A stretch of 40,127 nucleotides of DNA from an uncultured Desulfobacteraceae bacterium (GCA_903839535.1 CAIMCT010000343.1:1-40127), one strand, 5' to 3'. Shown: positions 1 through 7,732, counted from the first letter of the stretch. Notes: a model not told the origin generated them from the sequence alone. A program made the numbers and translations.

Positions 1-88
1 CCCTTTGGAAAAGAGGAATTGAGGGGGATTTTTCAGGTGGATAGCCTCCTAAATCCCCCATGGCCCCCCTTTTTCAAAGGGGGGAAAT
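1..88. repeat. GC-rich hairpin repeat, cut by window edge
   Basis: A perfect hairpin with arms CCCCCCTTT (64-72) and AAAGGGGGG (76-84) follows a degenerate, partly matching run at 1-56. The same C-run/T-run hairpin design occurs at 36853-36872, 36930-36948 and, in decayed form, at 19400-19450. I see no coding potential. It is probably one end of a dispersed non-coding repeat whose other end lies outside the window. Confidence 0.55.
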
Positions 89-157
89 CCTTTCGATTTT
101 AGTTGTGATTGTTCGAGCAAATTTAAGAATGATACAAATAATGCTTATTATTACTTG

Positions 158-180
158 AAACCACGAAACACACGAAAAAA
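158..180. repeat. 22-nt dispersed repeat, inverted copy at 19318-19339
   Basis: The 22 bases at 158-179 (beginning AAACCACGAAACACACG) recur exactly, in inverse orientation, at 19318-19339. Both copies lie in gene-free, repeat-rich gaps. Function is unknown. Confidence 0.6.
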
Positions 181-214
181 ACAAAATTTAAAAATTATGC
201 AAGGAGCATGGCGC

Positions 215-260
215 ATTTTGGGTTGGTTCCCAAGCATGAGCTTGGGAACCAACTCAAAAT
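215..260. repeat. 21-bp stem hairpin upstream of thiolase
   Basis: Bases 215-235 pair with 240-260 at 20 of 21 positions, and the remaining pair is a G-U wobble in RNA. The loop is ATGA. The core arm is GGTTCCCAAGC. It lies 96 bp before the thiolase start. There is no U-tract, so it is more likely a palindromic repeat unit than an intrinsic terminator. It could still form a strong RNA structure if the thiolase promoter lies upstream of it. Confidence 0.65.
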
Positions 261-355
261 AGATACAAAAGGCCGAAACGATTATTAATGTCCAATGAAC
301 ACTATAAAAGTCCGTTAATGCCAACTTACTATTAAACACACAAGGAGATAGAAGA

Positions 356-1606
356 ATGAAGGATGTAGTCATTGTTTCCGCATGCCGAACCGCTATCGGT
401 GCTTTTGGCAACAGCTTAAAAGATATGAACGGCGCCATTCTGGCCAGTATCACCATGAAAGAGGCCATCAGACGGGCGAATATCGACCCTGCCCTGATTG
501 ATGATGTGCGTTATGGATGTTGTATGGAACATCACGATACCCTGAACATAACAAGGGTGGCGGCGCTGATGGCCGGTATTCCGGAAACGGTGACGGCCGC
601 CACTGTCAACCGGGTCTGCATTTCCGGAATGGAAGCTGTGGTTTCTGGCATGGCCATGATTCAGGCCGGCATGGCCGATGTCATCCTGGCCGGAGGTGTC
701 GAACACATGTCCGGCGTTCCCTACACGGTTCCGGGAGCCAGGTGGGGATGTCGGCTTCAGGATCAGCAATTTGTCGATGCCATGATCCACGCCCTGCATT
801 GCGGTTCTCACCTTCTTCCCCTGGATGCTACAGCTCCCCTGAATCTGGAAGAGGCCCCGGCTAAATTCTTTGCCGGAAAACCCTACATCATGGGGCAAAC
901 CGCCGAATTTGTGGCCCATCTTCACAACATCAGCCGCGAGGAAATGGATGAGGTGGCGCTCAGAAGCCACAACAATGCAGAACGGGCCACGCTCGACGGC
1001 TCTTTCAGGGAAGAAATTGTTCCAGTTGAAGTTCCTCAAAGAAAAAAATCGCCGATTATTTTTGACAAGGACGAGCATTTCCGCCCGGGCCTTACTCTTG
1101 AACAACTTCAGAAACTGCCTCCCGGATTCATTCCCAAAACCGGCAAGGTCACGGCCGGCAATTCCAGTGGCCTCAATGACGGATCCGCCGCCATGGTCAT
1201 CATGTCGGCTGAAAAAGCCAGGGAGCTGGGACTCGCCCCCATAGCCAGAATCAAAGCCACCTCAAGAGGGGGTTGCCATCCGGCGGTCATGGGTCTGTCC
1301 CCGGTTCCGGCAGTTAGAAGCCTTCTTGAAAAAAGCGGACATAAAATCGGTGATTTTGAACTGATTGAGGTCAACGAAGCCTTTGCGTCCCAGTATATCG
1401 GCTGCGAAAAAGAGCTGAATTTAAACAGGGAGATTACTAACGTCAATGGCTCGGGCATCGGACTGGGTCATCCCGTGGGCGCCACCGGCGCCAGAATCAT
1501 GGTTACCCTGATTCATGCCATGAAAAAACGCGGCGACACGCTGGGTCTGGCCACCCTCTGCGGCGGGGGCGGTGTATCAATGGCCTGCGCTATAGAAATG
1601 CTTTAA
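356..1606 (+). CDS. Thiolase (acetyl-CoA C-acetyltransferase family)
   Basis: This is a cytoplasmic thiolase that makes or cleaves 3-ketoacyl-CoA by Claisen chemistry. All catalytic residues are visible: the acyl-accepting Cys88 in NRVCISGMEA, the NEAFA motif, His372 in GLGHPVGATGAR, and Cys402 in LCGGGG. At 416 residues it is about 20 longer than typical thiolases. The extra length is an insertion near residues 150-180, after the conserved RWG, so its substrate may not be simple acetoacetyl-CoA. AGGAG at 343-347 sits 8 nt before the ATG and fixes the start. It stands alone: the 5' side is repeats and the 3' side is an inverted-repeat element. No partner beta-oxidation gene is in the window, so direction and substrate cannot be assigned. 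Confidence 0.92.
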   Translation: MKDVVIVSACRTAIGAFGNSLKDMNGAILASITMKEAIRRANIDPALIDDVRYGCCMEHHDTLNITRVAALMAGIPETVTAATVNRVCISGMEAVVSGMAMIQAGMADVILAGGVEHMSGVPYTVPGARWGCRLQDQQFVDAMIHALHCGSHLLPLDATAPLNLEEAPAKFFAGKPYIMGQTAEFVAHLHNISREEMDEVALRSHNNAERATLDGSFREEIVPVEVPQRKKSPIIFDKDEHFRPGLTLEQLQKLPPGFIPKTGKVTAGNSSGLNDGSAAMVIMSAEKARELGLAPIARIKATSRGGCHPAVMGLSPVPAVRSLLEKSGHKIGDFELIEVNEAFASQYIGCEKELNLNREITNVNGSGIGLGHPVGATGARIMVTLIHAMKKRGDTLGLATLCGGGGVSMACAIEML

Positions 1607-1694
1607 CTTTATGTTCAACTTTTTGTATGATCTATTATCAGTGAAAAGAGTGCTGTAACTAATACGAATAACATACGAATACTATGAAAAAAAC

Positions 1695-1900
1695 GGCATC
1701 CTTCATTTCCTTGTTGACACTTTAATGTCGAAATGCAAAAGCGTTGGGAGTGCCGCACCCCAGTGCGGCCATGCGCATATCATCACAATTGCCGCACTGG
1801 GGTGCGGCGCTCCCAGGCGAGATGGCGAGATACATATATGCCGGAATACCGTGATCCCGGCAAAAAGTGTCAACTACTTTATTGTAATATGAAGGATGCC
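1695..1900. mobile_element. MITE-like element with nested inverted repeats
   Basis: The outer ends are inverted. The left end (1695-1723) starts GGCATCCTTCAT and ends GTTGACACTTT. The right end (1864-1900) carries AAAGTGTCAAC and ends ATGAAGGATGCC, but with a longer spacer between the two blocks. Inside, 1745-1769 pairs with 1791-1815 at 24 of 25 positions around a 21-nt loop (core GCCGCACCCCAGTGCGGC). A single end of the same element recurs at 19562-19590, with one mismatch in 29 to the left end read in reverse. There is no transposase ORF. The element ends 6 bp from the prfH stop codon. I see no clear target-site duplication. Confidence 0.6.
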
Positions 1901-1906
1901 CAACTT

Positions 1907-2545
1907 TCAATCCAACGGTCGTACCAGTTTGAACTCCTGTCCTGCATACACCCGTACCGGATTGCCGCGCACCAATTCGTTATGGGCATCCCATCGCGCC
2001 TGGCGGGCCTTGTTCAGTTTTCGTTGTTCGTCACGGGCCACAAGAATCGCAAGCCGCTCCATCGCCATTTTGCGGTTGGCCATCTGGGATCTTTCATTAC
2101 GCGCAATGGCGACAAGTCCGGTAGGCAGATGAGTTGCCCGAACCGCCGAGTCCGTGGTGTTGACATGCTGTCCTCCAGGACCGGAGGCTCGCATGGTATC
2201 AATACGAACATCCCTGTCGTGAAACGATTCGGATTTTGGAATCGTTATGCGCCGGACACCTACGAACCAGTTTTTTCGCTTATGTCCGTGCCTGAAGGCT
2301 GACTTGCCGATCCACTGCACCGTTCCCTCGTATCCGGCGATAAAGGTGTCACAACCCTCTCCGGTCAGATGGATAAGCGCAGAAAGAAGCGTCCCTTTCT
2401 CGCTCCAATCTTCCTTCTCGATCAATTCGGCTTTAAGCCCCGCCAACCAGGCATCTTCGAGAATGGTATCGGCCAGGCGGGCCACGACCCATGCGCATTC
2501 CACCGGTCCGCGCCCTGAGGTGATCTGTAGCAGAATCTCGCTCAT
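1907..2545 (-). CDS. prfH: Peptide chain release factor homolog PrfH
   Basis: PrfH is a class I release-factor relative. It keeps the peptidyl-tRNA hydrolysis domain, with the GGQ motif at residues 124-126 in [15 protein letters not shown], but lacks the long N-terminal and codon-recognition regions of RF1/RF2. The 212-residue length fits the family. Known work on prfH-rtcB pairs indicates that PrfH releases the nascent chain from ribosomes whose 16S decoding centre has been cleaved, so that the RNA can be resealed. The ATG overlaps the rtcB stop codon as ATGA (2542-2545), which implies translational coupling and an equimolar product. The 3' end abuts the inverted-repeat element at 1695-1900. 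Confidence 0.9.
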   Translation of the reverse strand: MSEILLQITSGRGPVECAWVVARLADTILEDAWLAGLKAELIEKEDWSEKGTLLSALIHLTGEGCDTFIAGYEGTVQWIGKSAFRHGHKRKNWFVGVRRITIPKSESFHDRDVRIDTMRASGPGGQHVNTTDSAVRATHLPTGLVAIARNERSQMANRKMAMERLAILVARDEQRKLNKARQARWDAHNELVRGNPVRVYAGQEFKLVRPLD

Positions 2546-3657
2546 CGTTCCCGCACTTTATAGGTCACAAGCGGAGAAAACGTGGCTATTACACGAACGA
2601 GTCCAAAGGAAACCATATCCCCTATCACGCTTTGGATGTCTTTGTATGCCTGGGGAGCCTCTTCGTATAGAAGCTCTTTGTCTTCGCAGATTACATAACT
2701 TCCCAGCTTTGTTCTGATAAGCGAATCGGATCGGTAGCGGTCCCGCAATCGCCCTTTGCACTCCGAGCGAATCCACTTGCGTCCTGCTCCATGAGCTACT
2801 GACCAGAGATTGCGTTCCTGGTCGCCCATCGACGCTACCAGATAACTATATGACCCGCGCGAACCGGGGATGATTACCGCCCCACAGTCCGAGGGTGCAG
2901 CCCCTTTTCTATGAAGAAATTGACAGGGGACAGTACTATCAACAGGAGTCACGGAGTTGTGACAGCAGTCCACAATCTTCTGGTAGCCGCTGTGCAGTTG
3001 TTCAAGAAAACGAAGGGCTATCAATTCCCGATTTGCTCGCGCCCACAGGACAGCATGGTTATGGCCGGTAAGATAAACAAACGCCTCATCGCTTTCCATC
3101 TTCAGGCTGCCCGCTTTGAAGCGGTCGGTGTGGCTGCGAAGAAGTGACTCACCCAGTCCCCGGGAACCGGAGTGAACGATAAGAAACAGCGCATCCTTAT
3201 CAAGTTGCATTTGTCGGAAAATCTCACCGTCATTGATTTCTTCTATCCGAACAAGCTCGGCAAAGTGATTGCCGTGTCCTATGGTCCCCACCGCCTCAAT
3301 AAAAATCGGCTGAGCGGAACGTTCTTCCAGCCACGTCGCAGCATCACCATCCCAGGGTTCCTCCAATCCTTTCAGTTTCTTGAACCATTTTTCAGGCTTG
3401 GCTTTTGGATATATTAGCTCGGTAGCAAACAGGCTTATACCGCAGCCAACATCCGATCCAACCAGATGTGGATAGAACTCCCCTTCAGTGAGCATGGACA
3501 CCCCGATCGGTATTCCTTTTCCCGGAAACAGGTCGGGAAAACCAACAACTTTCTTCATGCCGGAAAAGCATGCAACCCTTTCGAGTTGACGGAGAGATTC
3601 CCCTTCGATCCAGGTGCCTGGGGTGGTAAAAATGCTTATATTTTTTGTATTGCTCAT
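2542..3657 (-). CDS. rtcB: RtcB-type RNA ligase (RtcB2 class, PrfH partner)
   Basis: This GTP- and Mn2+-dependent ligase joins 2',3'-cyclic phosphate (3'-P) and 5'-OH RNA ends. The metal ligands and active site are visible: Asp69 and Cys72 in GSDVGCG, His128 and His131 in GHGNHF, His201 in [13 protein letters not shown], and the guanylylated His289 in VAHGAGR. At 371 residues it is shorter than housekeeping RtcB (about 405-480), which fits the class paired with PrfH. The pairing points to repair of cleaved ribosomal RNA rather than tRNA splicing. It is the first gene of a two-gene operon with prfH. A near-consensus promoter lies upstream, at 3744-3771. No rtcA or archease gene accompanies it, and no sigma-54 promoter was seen. 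Confidence 0.92.
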   Translation of the reverse strand: MSNTKNISIFTTPGTWIEGESLRQLERVACFSGMKKVVGFPDLFPGKGIPIGVSMLTEGEFYPHLVGSDVGCGISLFATELIYPKAKPEKWFKKLKGLEEPWDGDAATWLEERSAQPIFIEAVGTIGHGNHFAELVRIEEINDGEIFRQMQLDKDALFLIVHSGSRGLGESLLRSHTDRFKAGSLKMESDEAFVYLTGHNHAVLWARANRELIALRFLEQLHSGYQKIVDCCHNSVTPVDSTVPCQFLHRKGAAPSDCGAVIIPGSRGSYSYLVASMGDQERNLWSVAHGAGRKWIRSECKGRLRDRYRSDSLIRTKLGSYVICEDKELLYEEAPQAYKDIQSVIGDMVSFGLVRVIATFSPLVTYKVRER

Positions 3658-3743
3658 CTGCTTTGTTCCGATGGAAAATTGCTTGCCGGCGGCAATTGCC
3701 CGCTGGTAGCGTCTTAAAGTATACTTGAGACTGATAAATTCTG

Positions 3744-3771
3744 ATTATAACGTGAGTTTTAGTTTTGACAA
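3744..3771 (-). promoter_or_regulatory. Sigma-70 promoter for rtcB-prfH
   Basis: On the minus strand there is TTGTCA (3766-3771), a 16-bp spacer and a perfect TATAAT (3744-3749). The predicted start is near 3736, leaving a leader of about 78 nt before rtcB. The leader contains a short GC hairpin, TTGCC-GCC-GGCAA. The match suggests sigma-70 expression rather than the RtcR/sigma-54 control of E. coli rtcBA. Confidence 0.6.
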
Positions 3772-3786
3772 TCGGTCAGTTATGTC

Positions 3787-4036
3787 ATGAAAATTGTTTT
3801 TATGAACTGTGCTGAATTTATCAAAAAGATCAAGGCGGCGGCGAAAGTAAGCGGGCTTTCTTGCAGATTGGATGCTTCTCGTGGCAAAGGAAGCCATGCC
3901 ACTCTTTACCTCGTGGTAGGGGCGACCGGCTGGTCGCCCTTACACCATCGTTAAAGACCGTAAGAAAGAAATCGGCCCTGGTCTTCTGGCTTCAATGCTT
4001 GCCGATTTGGATCTAACGAAGAAGGATTTACGATGA
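3787..4036 (+). pseudogene. hicA: hicA toxin, interrupted by a 28-nt palindrome
   Basis: From ATG 3787 (or the in-frame ATG 3802) the frame encodes a HicA-like N-terminus. It includes AEFIKKIK and the RNA-binding-type RGKGSHATLYL, whose His is the usual catalytic residue. It stops at 3952-3954 after 55 codons. The downstream half, IVKDRKKEIGPGLLASMLADL then DLTKKDLR, is in another frame and ends at 4036. Between the halves lies a perfect-sized palindromic insert at 3916-3943. Because 28 is 3n+1, removing it joins the two halves in frame. The restored gene would overlap hicB by ATGA (4033-4036), the usual hicAB layout. As it stands the toxin is inactive unless the insert is bypassed. Confidence 0.75.
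3916..3943. repeat. 28-nt palindromic insert in hicA
   Basis: The arms GTAGGGGCGACC (3916-3927) and GGTCGCCCTTAC (3932-3943) surround the loop GGCT. They pair at 11 of 12 positions. Similar GGGCG-R...CGCCC units with different cores lie at 24013-24040 and 26671-26691. It has no coding capacity. It breaks the hicA frame by +1. Confidence 0.7.
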
Positions 4037-4542
4037 GTATCTACCGATATCCCTGTAATGTCATATATGACGAAGCTGGCTTTTATCTTGTTAAGTTTCT
4101 TGATCTTCCCGGCGCAGCCACCGACGGAAAGACCAGGGAGGAAGCCACTGCCGAAGCCGATGATTGCCTTGCTGAAGCCATTGCGGGCTATCTCGTGCGT
4201 CGTGAGCGCATACCGGAATCCACATATACGCACGGTGATGCTTTTATTTCCCTTGATCCGCTTCTTTCCGCGAAAGCGGCCTTGAACAACGCCATGCTTG
4301 ATGCAGGACTGTCCAGCACGGAACTTGCCATACGTCTCGGCGTAAACGAGAAGATTGTCCGCAGACTTCTTGACCCCAAACATCAAAGCCACATAAACTT
4401 TTTGATTAGCGGGTTATCCGGTAACCCCTTTTATCCGTATCGAGCAAAGTCCTTCCCTGAAGCGTCTGGTCAAATCCAGGGAGACTTTGTGTTCGTATAT
4501 CCTGTCATCAGGGGTGATTCCCCGGATTCTTCCGTCTGTTAA
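4033..4542 (+). pseudogene. hicB: hicB antitoxin, C-terminally truncated and fused to antisense sequence
   Basis: Residues 1-70 show a HicB-type partial RNase H fold (YPCNVIYDEAGFYLVKFLDL, then the acidic EEATAEADDCLAEAI). Residues 85-120 form an Xre-type helix-turn-helix (LSSTELAIRLGVNEKIVRRLL). Similarity to the family ends at about residue 121 (KHQSHI, near 4395). Family members go on for roughly 20 residues with a conserved alpha-helical tail. The remaining 48 residues here read antisense through the 3' end of the neighbouring radical SAM gene, so they are not native. A rearrangement joined hicB to that gene's end. DNA binding might survive, but toxin binding is uncertain. Confidence 0.7.
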
Positions 4543-6063
4543 AAACATCTGCAAAAGCCGGATGCCCGACTCCTGGCGGTTTTCCAAGGTCAGACCATTG
4601 TCTGAATCTCCTGCTGATTCCGCCTCCGCCTCAAAATCAATGTCCTGATCGGTTAAGGATTTCATGAAATTCAAGAGTCTTCCCAGTCGCATCAGCGTAA
4701 CGGATTCTATCCTGGATGTGGTGTGAGACAAAGGCAGTGCGCTGGATCGCATCAGGGACAGGTGCATCGGCAGAATGCCGAGTCGGCCGCAGAGATCATA
4801 ATCCACGCTGCCTGGAGAGGGGTAAAATACCGATACCCCGGCAAGCGTTCTCAGAGATGCCAGGTACAGGAGGTCATCGACAGCGTCCATGGGATTCTGA
4901 AACGGAGCGGCGACAATGATGTAGCTTACAGCGTTCAGCCCGCATCGTTCAGCCAGCTCAAGAGCGTTCTCATAAGCAGATTGCATATCAGGCCGGTGAA
5001 AGCGCTTCAGTTGGGCGGCGGAAATGGTTCCCAAAGACAGATTCAGGGTTTTGAAACCGGCCGCCTTCATGGCGAAGATCATATCCCTGTCTAATGAGGC
5101 TGGGAAAAGGCCGTTCATGGCCCTTAATTCCGGTCTGGGTTCCGTAAATCGGGTCTGGATTGCGGATAGCAGGGCCATAAACCAGTTCCGGTCAAGCGAC
5201 AGATTTTCATCCTCAAAATCAATAAAACCTGCATTATATACATCAATGGCCTGCTCCATTTCACGAAGCACTACGTCAAGGTTTTGCCTGCGATACGGCG
5301 TTTTGGAATTTTTCCCCAAAGAACAGTATGTACAGGTCATGGGACACCCCCTGCTGGCGACAATCACCGAGGCGCCGGATTTTCCACGCCTGTAATACTG
5401 CGAACGAACCAGGTGCATTGCAGGAGGCGGTGCATCGTTTAGATCCATCATCCAGACAGTCTCAGTGACATGAAGGGAGGCATCGGATTTGCGGAAAATC
5501 AGACCCGGCACAGTTGCCAGCAGGGTATCTGATGGAGAATTGTCTGTTTTCAGGATGGATGCCAGAATTGGCAAAGAGACTTCTCCTTCTCCGCGAAACC
5601 CATAATCTACAGCCGGACAGGCCATTACCGCTTCCGGCAGAGCAGTTGGATGATGCCCTCCGATGACGATTTTACAGGTTGGATGAAAAGCCTTGACAGT
5701 CCTTGCTGTCTGAAGCGCTTCGGAGCTGTAAGCGGTAAACAGGGAAGAAATGCCGATTAAAAACGCACCCGAGGCCTTGGCCTCTTTTCCAATATGTTCA
5801 AAACTGTAGCCAAAATGTTTATACTGATGAAACAAGGCGAAAGGGGAAATGTCAGAACTTCCATAAAACTCGGAAAGATAGCTCATCTCCTCTGGAAGCG
5901 GAATATTTCGGGATTTGGATGTGGCAAGGCCGTCCAAAATCTCCACGGAAAACCCGTGCTTGATCAGCGAAGCGGCTATACAGGCCAGACCTAATGGAAG
6001 CGAGCGCTTGGCTGTTGCGTAAAAATCTCTGACAGGCGGCTGAATCAGAAGAATATCGGTCAT
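4414..6063 (-). CDS. Cobalamin-binding-type radical SAM protein
   Basis: The N-terminal region (about 1-170) has the fold pattern of a B12-binding domain (ILLIQPP...LPLGLACIAASL, then IVIGGHHPTALPE and GFRGEGE). The radical SAM core follows, with the [4Fe-4S]-binding CxxxCxxC as Cys240, Cys244 and Cys247 in RGCPMTCTYC. The length (549) is ordinary for the class. These enzymes include methyltransferases and other carbon-bond enzymes. No substrate can be named from sequence. Its ATG overlaps the stop of the upstream NFACT-R gene (ATGA, 6060-6063), so the two are co-translated. The 3' end is the junction with truncated hicB. Confidence 0.85.
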   Translation of the reverse strand: MTDILLIQPPVRDFYATAKRSLPLGLACIAASLIKHGFSVEILDGLATSKSRNIPLPEEMSYLSEFYGSSDISPFALFHQYKHFGYSFEHIGKEAKASGAFLIGISSLFTAYSSEALQTARTVKAFHPTCKIVIGGHHPTALPEAVMACPAVDYGFRGEGEVSLPILASILKTDNSPSDTLLATVPGLIFRKSDASLHVTETVWMMDLNDAPPPAMHLVRSQYYRRGKSGASVIVASRGCPMTCTYCSLGKNSKTPYRRQNLDVVLREMEQAIDVYNAGFIDFEDENLSLDRNWFMALLSAIQTRFTEPRPELRAMNGLFPASLDRDMIFAMKAAGFKTLNLSLGTISAAQLKRFHRPDMQSAYENALELAERCGLNAVSYIIVAAPFQNPMDAVDDLLYLASLRTLAGVSVFYPSPGSVDYDLCGRLGILPMHLSLMRSSALPLSHTTSRIESVTLMRLGRLLNFMKSLTDQDIDFEAEAESAGDSDNGLTLENRQESGIRLLQMFLTDGRIRGITPDDRIYEHKVSLDLTRRFREGLCSIRIKGVTG

Positions 6064-6476
6064 GATAGCGGTTTCGGAATACCAGGGCGGACTTTTATTA
6101 CGATTTCTTTTCGAATAGTGACAGTTCCCGGTTTGGCTCCGCGAGGTTTGGAAACATACTTAGCCAGGGTTGCAGAAACTGAAACCGTTCCGCCATCCCT
6201 GGCCTTGCTGTGATAGGCTGCAATGGCGGCCGCCTGGCGAAGCAACTCCGCGCTTGGCTCTTCGCTCTGGTTTCCGATAAGAAGAACATGACTTCCCGGC
6301 ATACCGCGAACATGAAACCACCAGTCATTGGGACCGGCTGTTTTCAGACTCAGCAAGTCGTTATCCAGGTCGGTTTTTCCTGCCATGACTACCCAGCCTT
6401 CGGCAAGGGGATATTCATGGACATTTGGTGAAGCCGGGCTGAAAACCGGCGCAGAATGGTCATACATCTTTTTCAT
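6060..6476 (-). CDS. Stand-alone NFACT-R (DUF814) RNA-binding domain protein
   Basis: The 138 residues correspond to the NFACT-R domain alone (WVVMAGKTDLDNDLLSLK, then the signature DWWFHVRGMPGSHVLL, then AAAIAAYHSKARDG). In RqcH/Rqc2/NEMF this domain is part of a larger protein that binds 60S/50S-peptidyl-tRNA complexes. Here the NFACT-N, HhH and coiled-coil parts are missing. Such short versions are known as a family, but their role is not established. Translational coupling to the radical SAM gene (4-nt overlap) suggests a shared process. No strong ribosome site precedes the ATG. An alternative start is Met4 at 6467. Confidence 0.85.
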   Translation of the reverse strand: MKKMYDHSAPVFSPASPNVHEYPLAEGWVVMAGKTDLDNDLLSLKTAGPNDWWFHVRGMPGSHVLLIGNQSEEPSAELLRQAAAIAAYHSKARDGGTVSVSATLAKYVSKPRGAKPGTVTIRKEIVIKVRPGIPKPLS

Positions 6477-6590
6477 CTCATATTTTCCACAAAAAATATA
6501 TCAAAAACCTGTAGAATATTTCATAGAAGTCCCCTACAATTGTACTGGTTTTCGCTGCATTTCACAATGCCCATATTTTCCAAAAACCGC

Positions 6591-7337
6591 ATGACAATAA
6601 AAGCCTTGACGGAAACAACCAGAAAAAATATTCTGAAGTTTATTAAAGCGATGGGGGGAATGACGATGACAACAGATGATTCAGGCTGGATACGAATGCG
6701 GTTCAAGCAGAACAAGGTCTGGGTGGCGGTCGATTCGGGTGGGAAAATCCAGATCAATAACGGCAAAGTTCTGATCAAGTATCAAAAGGAACAGGACTAT
6801 GAGTACCGGGTCCGCGAAACAGACCTTCTGCCCCTGGACGCAAAACCTGGGGAAACCTCCGTAAAAACCAGCCGGAAACCCGGAAAAATCCGCAAGAATA
6901 TCTGCCCACCAAGTAGTACGCCAGAAGCAGATGACCCTGATTGTATCCAAATCTATGCGGACGGTGCATCATCGGGAAACCCCGGGCCGTCGGGAATCGG
7001 GGTTTTGCTTCGCTATCGTGAACACGAAAAAGAAATCTCCCGCAGTATCGGATTGGGCACCAACAACATTGCCGAGCTTGAAGCCATTCGAACCGGCCTT
7101 CTGGAAGTAAAGAATCCCGATTTGTCGGTAAGGGTATATACGGACAGCGGCTATGCCTACGGTCTTCTGACACTGGGATGGAGAGCAAAAAAAAATACGG
7201 AACTCGTCAGCGATATCCGCATGTTGATGAAAAGATTCAAAAAACTGATATTTATCAAAGTAAAGGGCCACTCGGGAATGGAAGGCAACGAAAGGGCCGA
7301 TAAACTGGCCACTTCGGCAATTCTTCAGAATAAATAA
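6591..7337 (+). CDS. RNase HI-type protein with extra N-terminal region
   Basis: With the start at ATG 6591 the product has 248 residues. Residues 118-245 are an RNase HI domain with the full acidic set: Asp124 (YADGASSGNPG), Glu162 (NIAELEA), Asp185 (YTDSGY), plus His227 and Asp237 in KGHSGMEGNERADK. It should cleave RNA in RNA:DNA hybrids. Residues 1-115 are a separate region rich in charged and beta-prone sequence that I do not recognise. It is not the usual hybrid-binding domain of eukaryotic RNase H1. The frame is open to 6456 and ATG 6567 is also possible. None of these has a clear Shine-Dalgarno, so the start is uncertain. It is divergent from the NFACT-R gene. Confidence 0.85.
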   Translation: MTIKALTETTRKNILKFIKAMGGMTMTTDDSGWIRMRFKQNKVWVAVDSGGKIQINNGKVLIKYQKEQDYEYRVRETDLLPLDAKPGETSVKTSRKPGKIRKNICPPSSTPEADDPDCIQIYADGASSGNPGPSGIGVLLRYREHEKEISRSIGLGTNNIAELEAIRTGLLEVKNPDLSVRVYTDSGYAYGLLTLGWRAKKNTELVSDIRMLMKRFKKLIFIKVKGHSGMEGNERADKLATSAILQNK

Positions 7338-7340
7338 GGA

Positions 7341-7372
7341 AATGGAGTATTGACGGAAGCCAATACTCCATT
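7341..7372. terminator. 12-bp perfect hairpin after RNase H gene
   Basis: AATGGAGTATTG (7341-7352) pairs perfectly with CAATACTCCATT (7361-7372) around an 8-nt loop, 4 bp after the stop codon. There is no T-run next to it, so it may block 3' exonucleases or act with the terminator at 7406. Confidence 0.45.
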
Positions 7373-7405
7373 GATTCTCGCAGGAAACAGCAAATATCGA
7401 ATGCT

Positions 7406-7430
7406 GTCGGGAAAAGCCGACTGTTTTTTT
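7406..7430 (+). terminator. Intrinsic terminator for the RNase H gene
   Basis: A stem of GTCGG (7406-7410) and CCGAC (7417-7421) is followed by TG and seven Ts (7424-7430). The stem is short but has the canonical design. It lies between convergent genes. Confidence 0.55.
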
Positions 7431-7450
7431 GCGAAACTGAACGTGAGAAA

Positions 7451-7732
7451 TCAGGCCTTGTCGGACTTTAAAGTTTCAATTTCTTTTTTAAGATCATCAA
7501 TTTCCTGTTTGTATTTATCTGCGCTATCAGCAGCAGGAAATGATGCCGGTTTGTCGTCTTTTTTCCAGGTATCCTTCAACTCATCAAATCCCAGATAAAG
7601 CGCCAAACCGCCGCCCAGAAGCAGCATGATAGGAAGTACGCCGGCCAGAATCTGTAAGAATTCCCTAAACCAAATAGAAACACCAATAAGTCCCAATACT
7701 GCAGCTACTGCACCACCGATCAAAGTTTTCAT
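7451..7732 (-). CDS. Small two-helix membrane protein with charged C-terminal helix
   Basis: The 93-residue product has two predicted membrane helices (about 4-24 and 27-49, rich in Gly, Leu and Ile). A hydrophilic tail follows, ending in a short heptad-like helix (DKYKQEIDDLKKEIETLK). A strong ribosome site, AAAGGAGGGG, precedes the ATG at 7730-7732, so it is very likely translated. I do not recognise the family. The topology suggests a small scaffold or regulator that presents a coiled coil at the membrane. It is not tightly linked to either neighbour, and a 317-bp gap separates it from purF upstream. Confidence 0.7.
   Translation of the reverse strand: MKTLIGGAVAAVLGLIGVSIWFREFLQILAGVLPIMLLLGGGLALYLGFDELKDTWKKDDKPASFPAADSADKYKQEIDDLKKEIETLKSDKA

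Noticed and set aside
2247-2717. 156-codon plus-strand frame across prfH/rtcB
   Set aside because: It is a shadow of two well-supported genes on the other strand.
6456-6590. Earlier start for the RNase H protein
   Set aside because: The extra residues overlap the divergent NFACT-R start and look like translated promoter DNA (hydrophobic, no family likeness).
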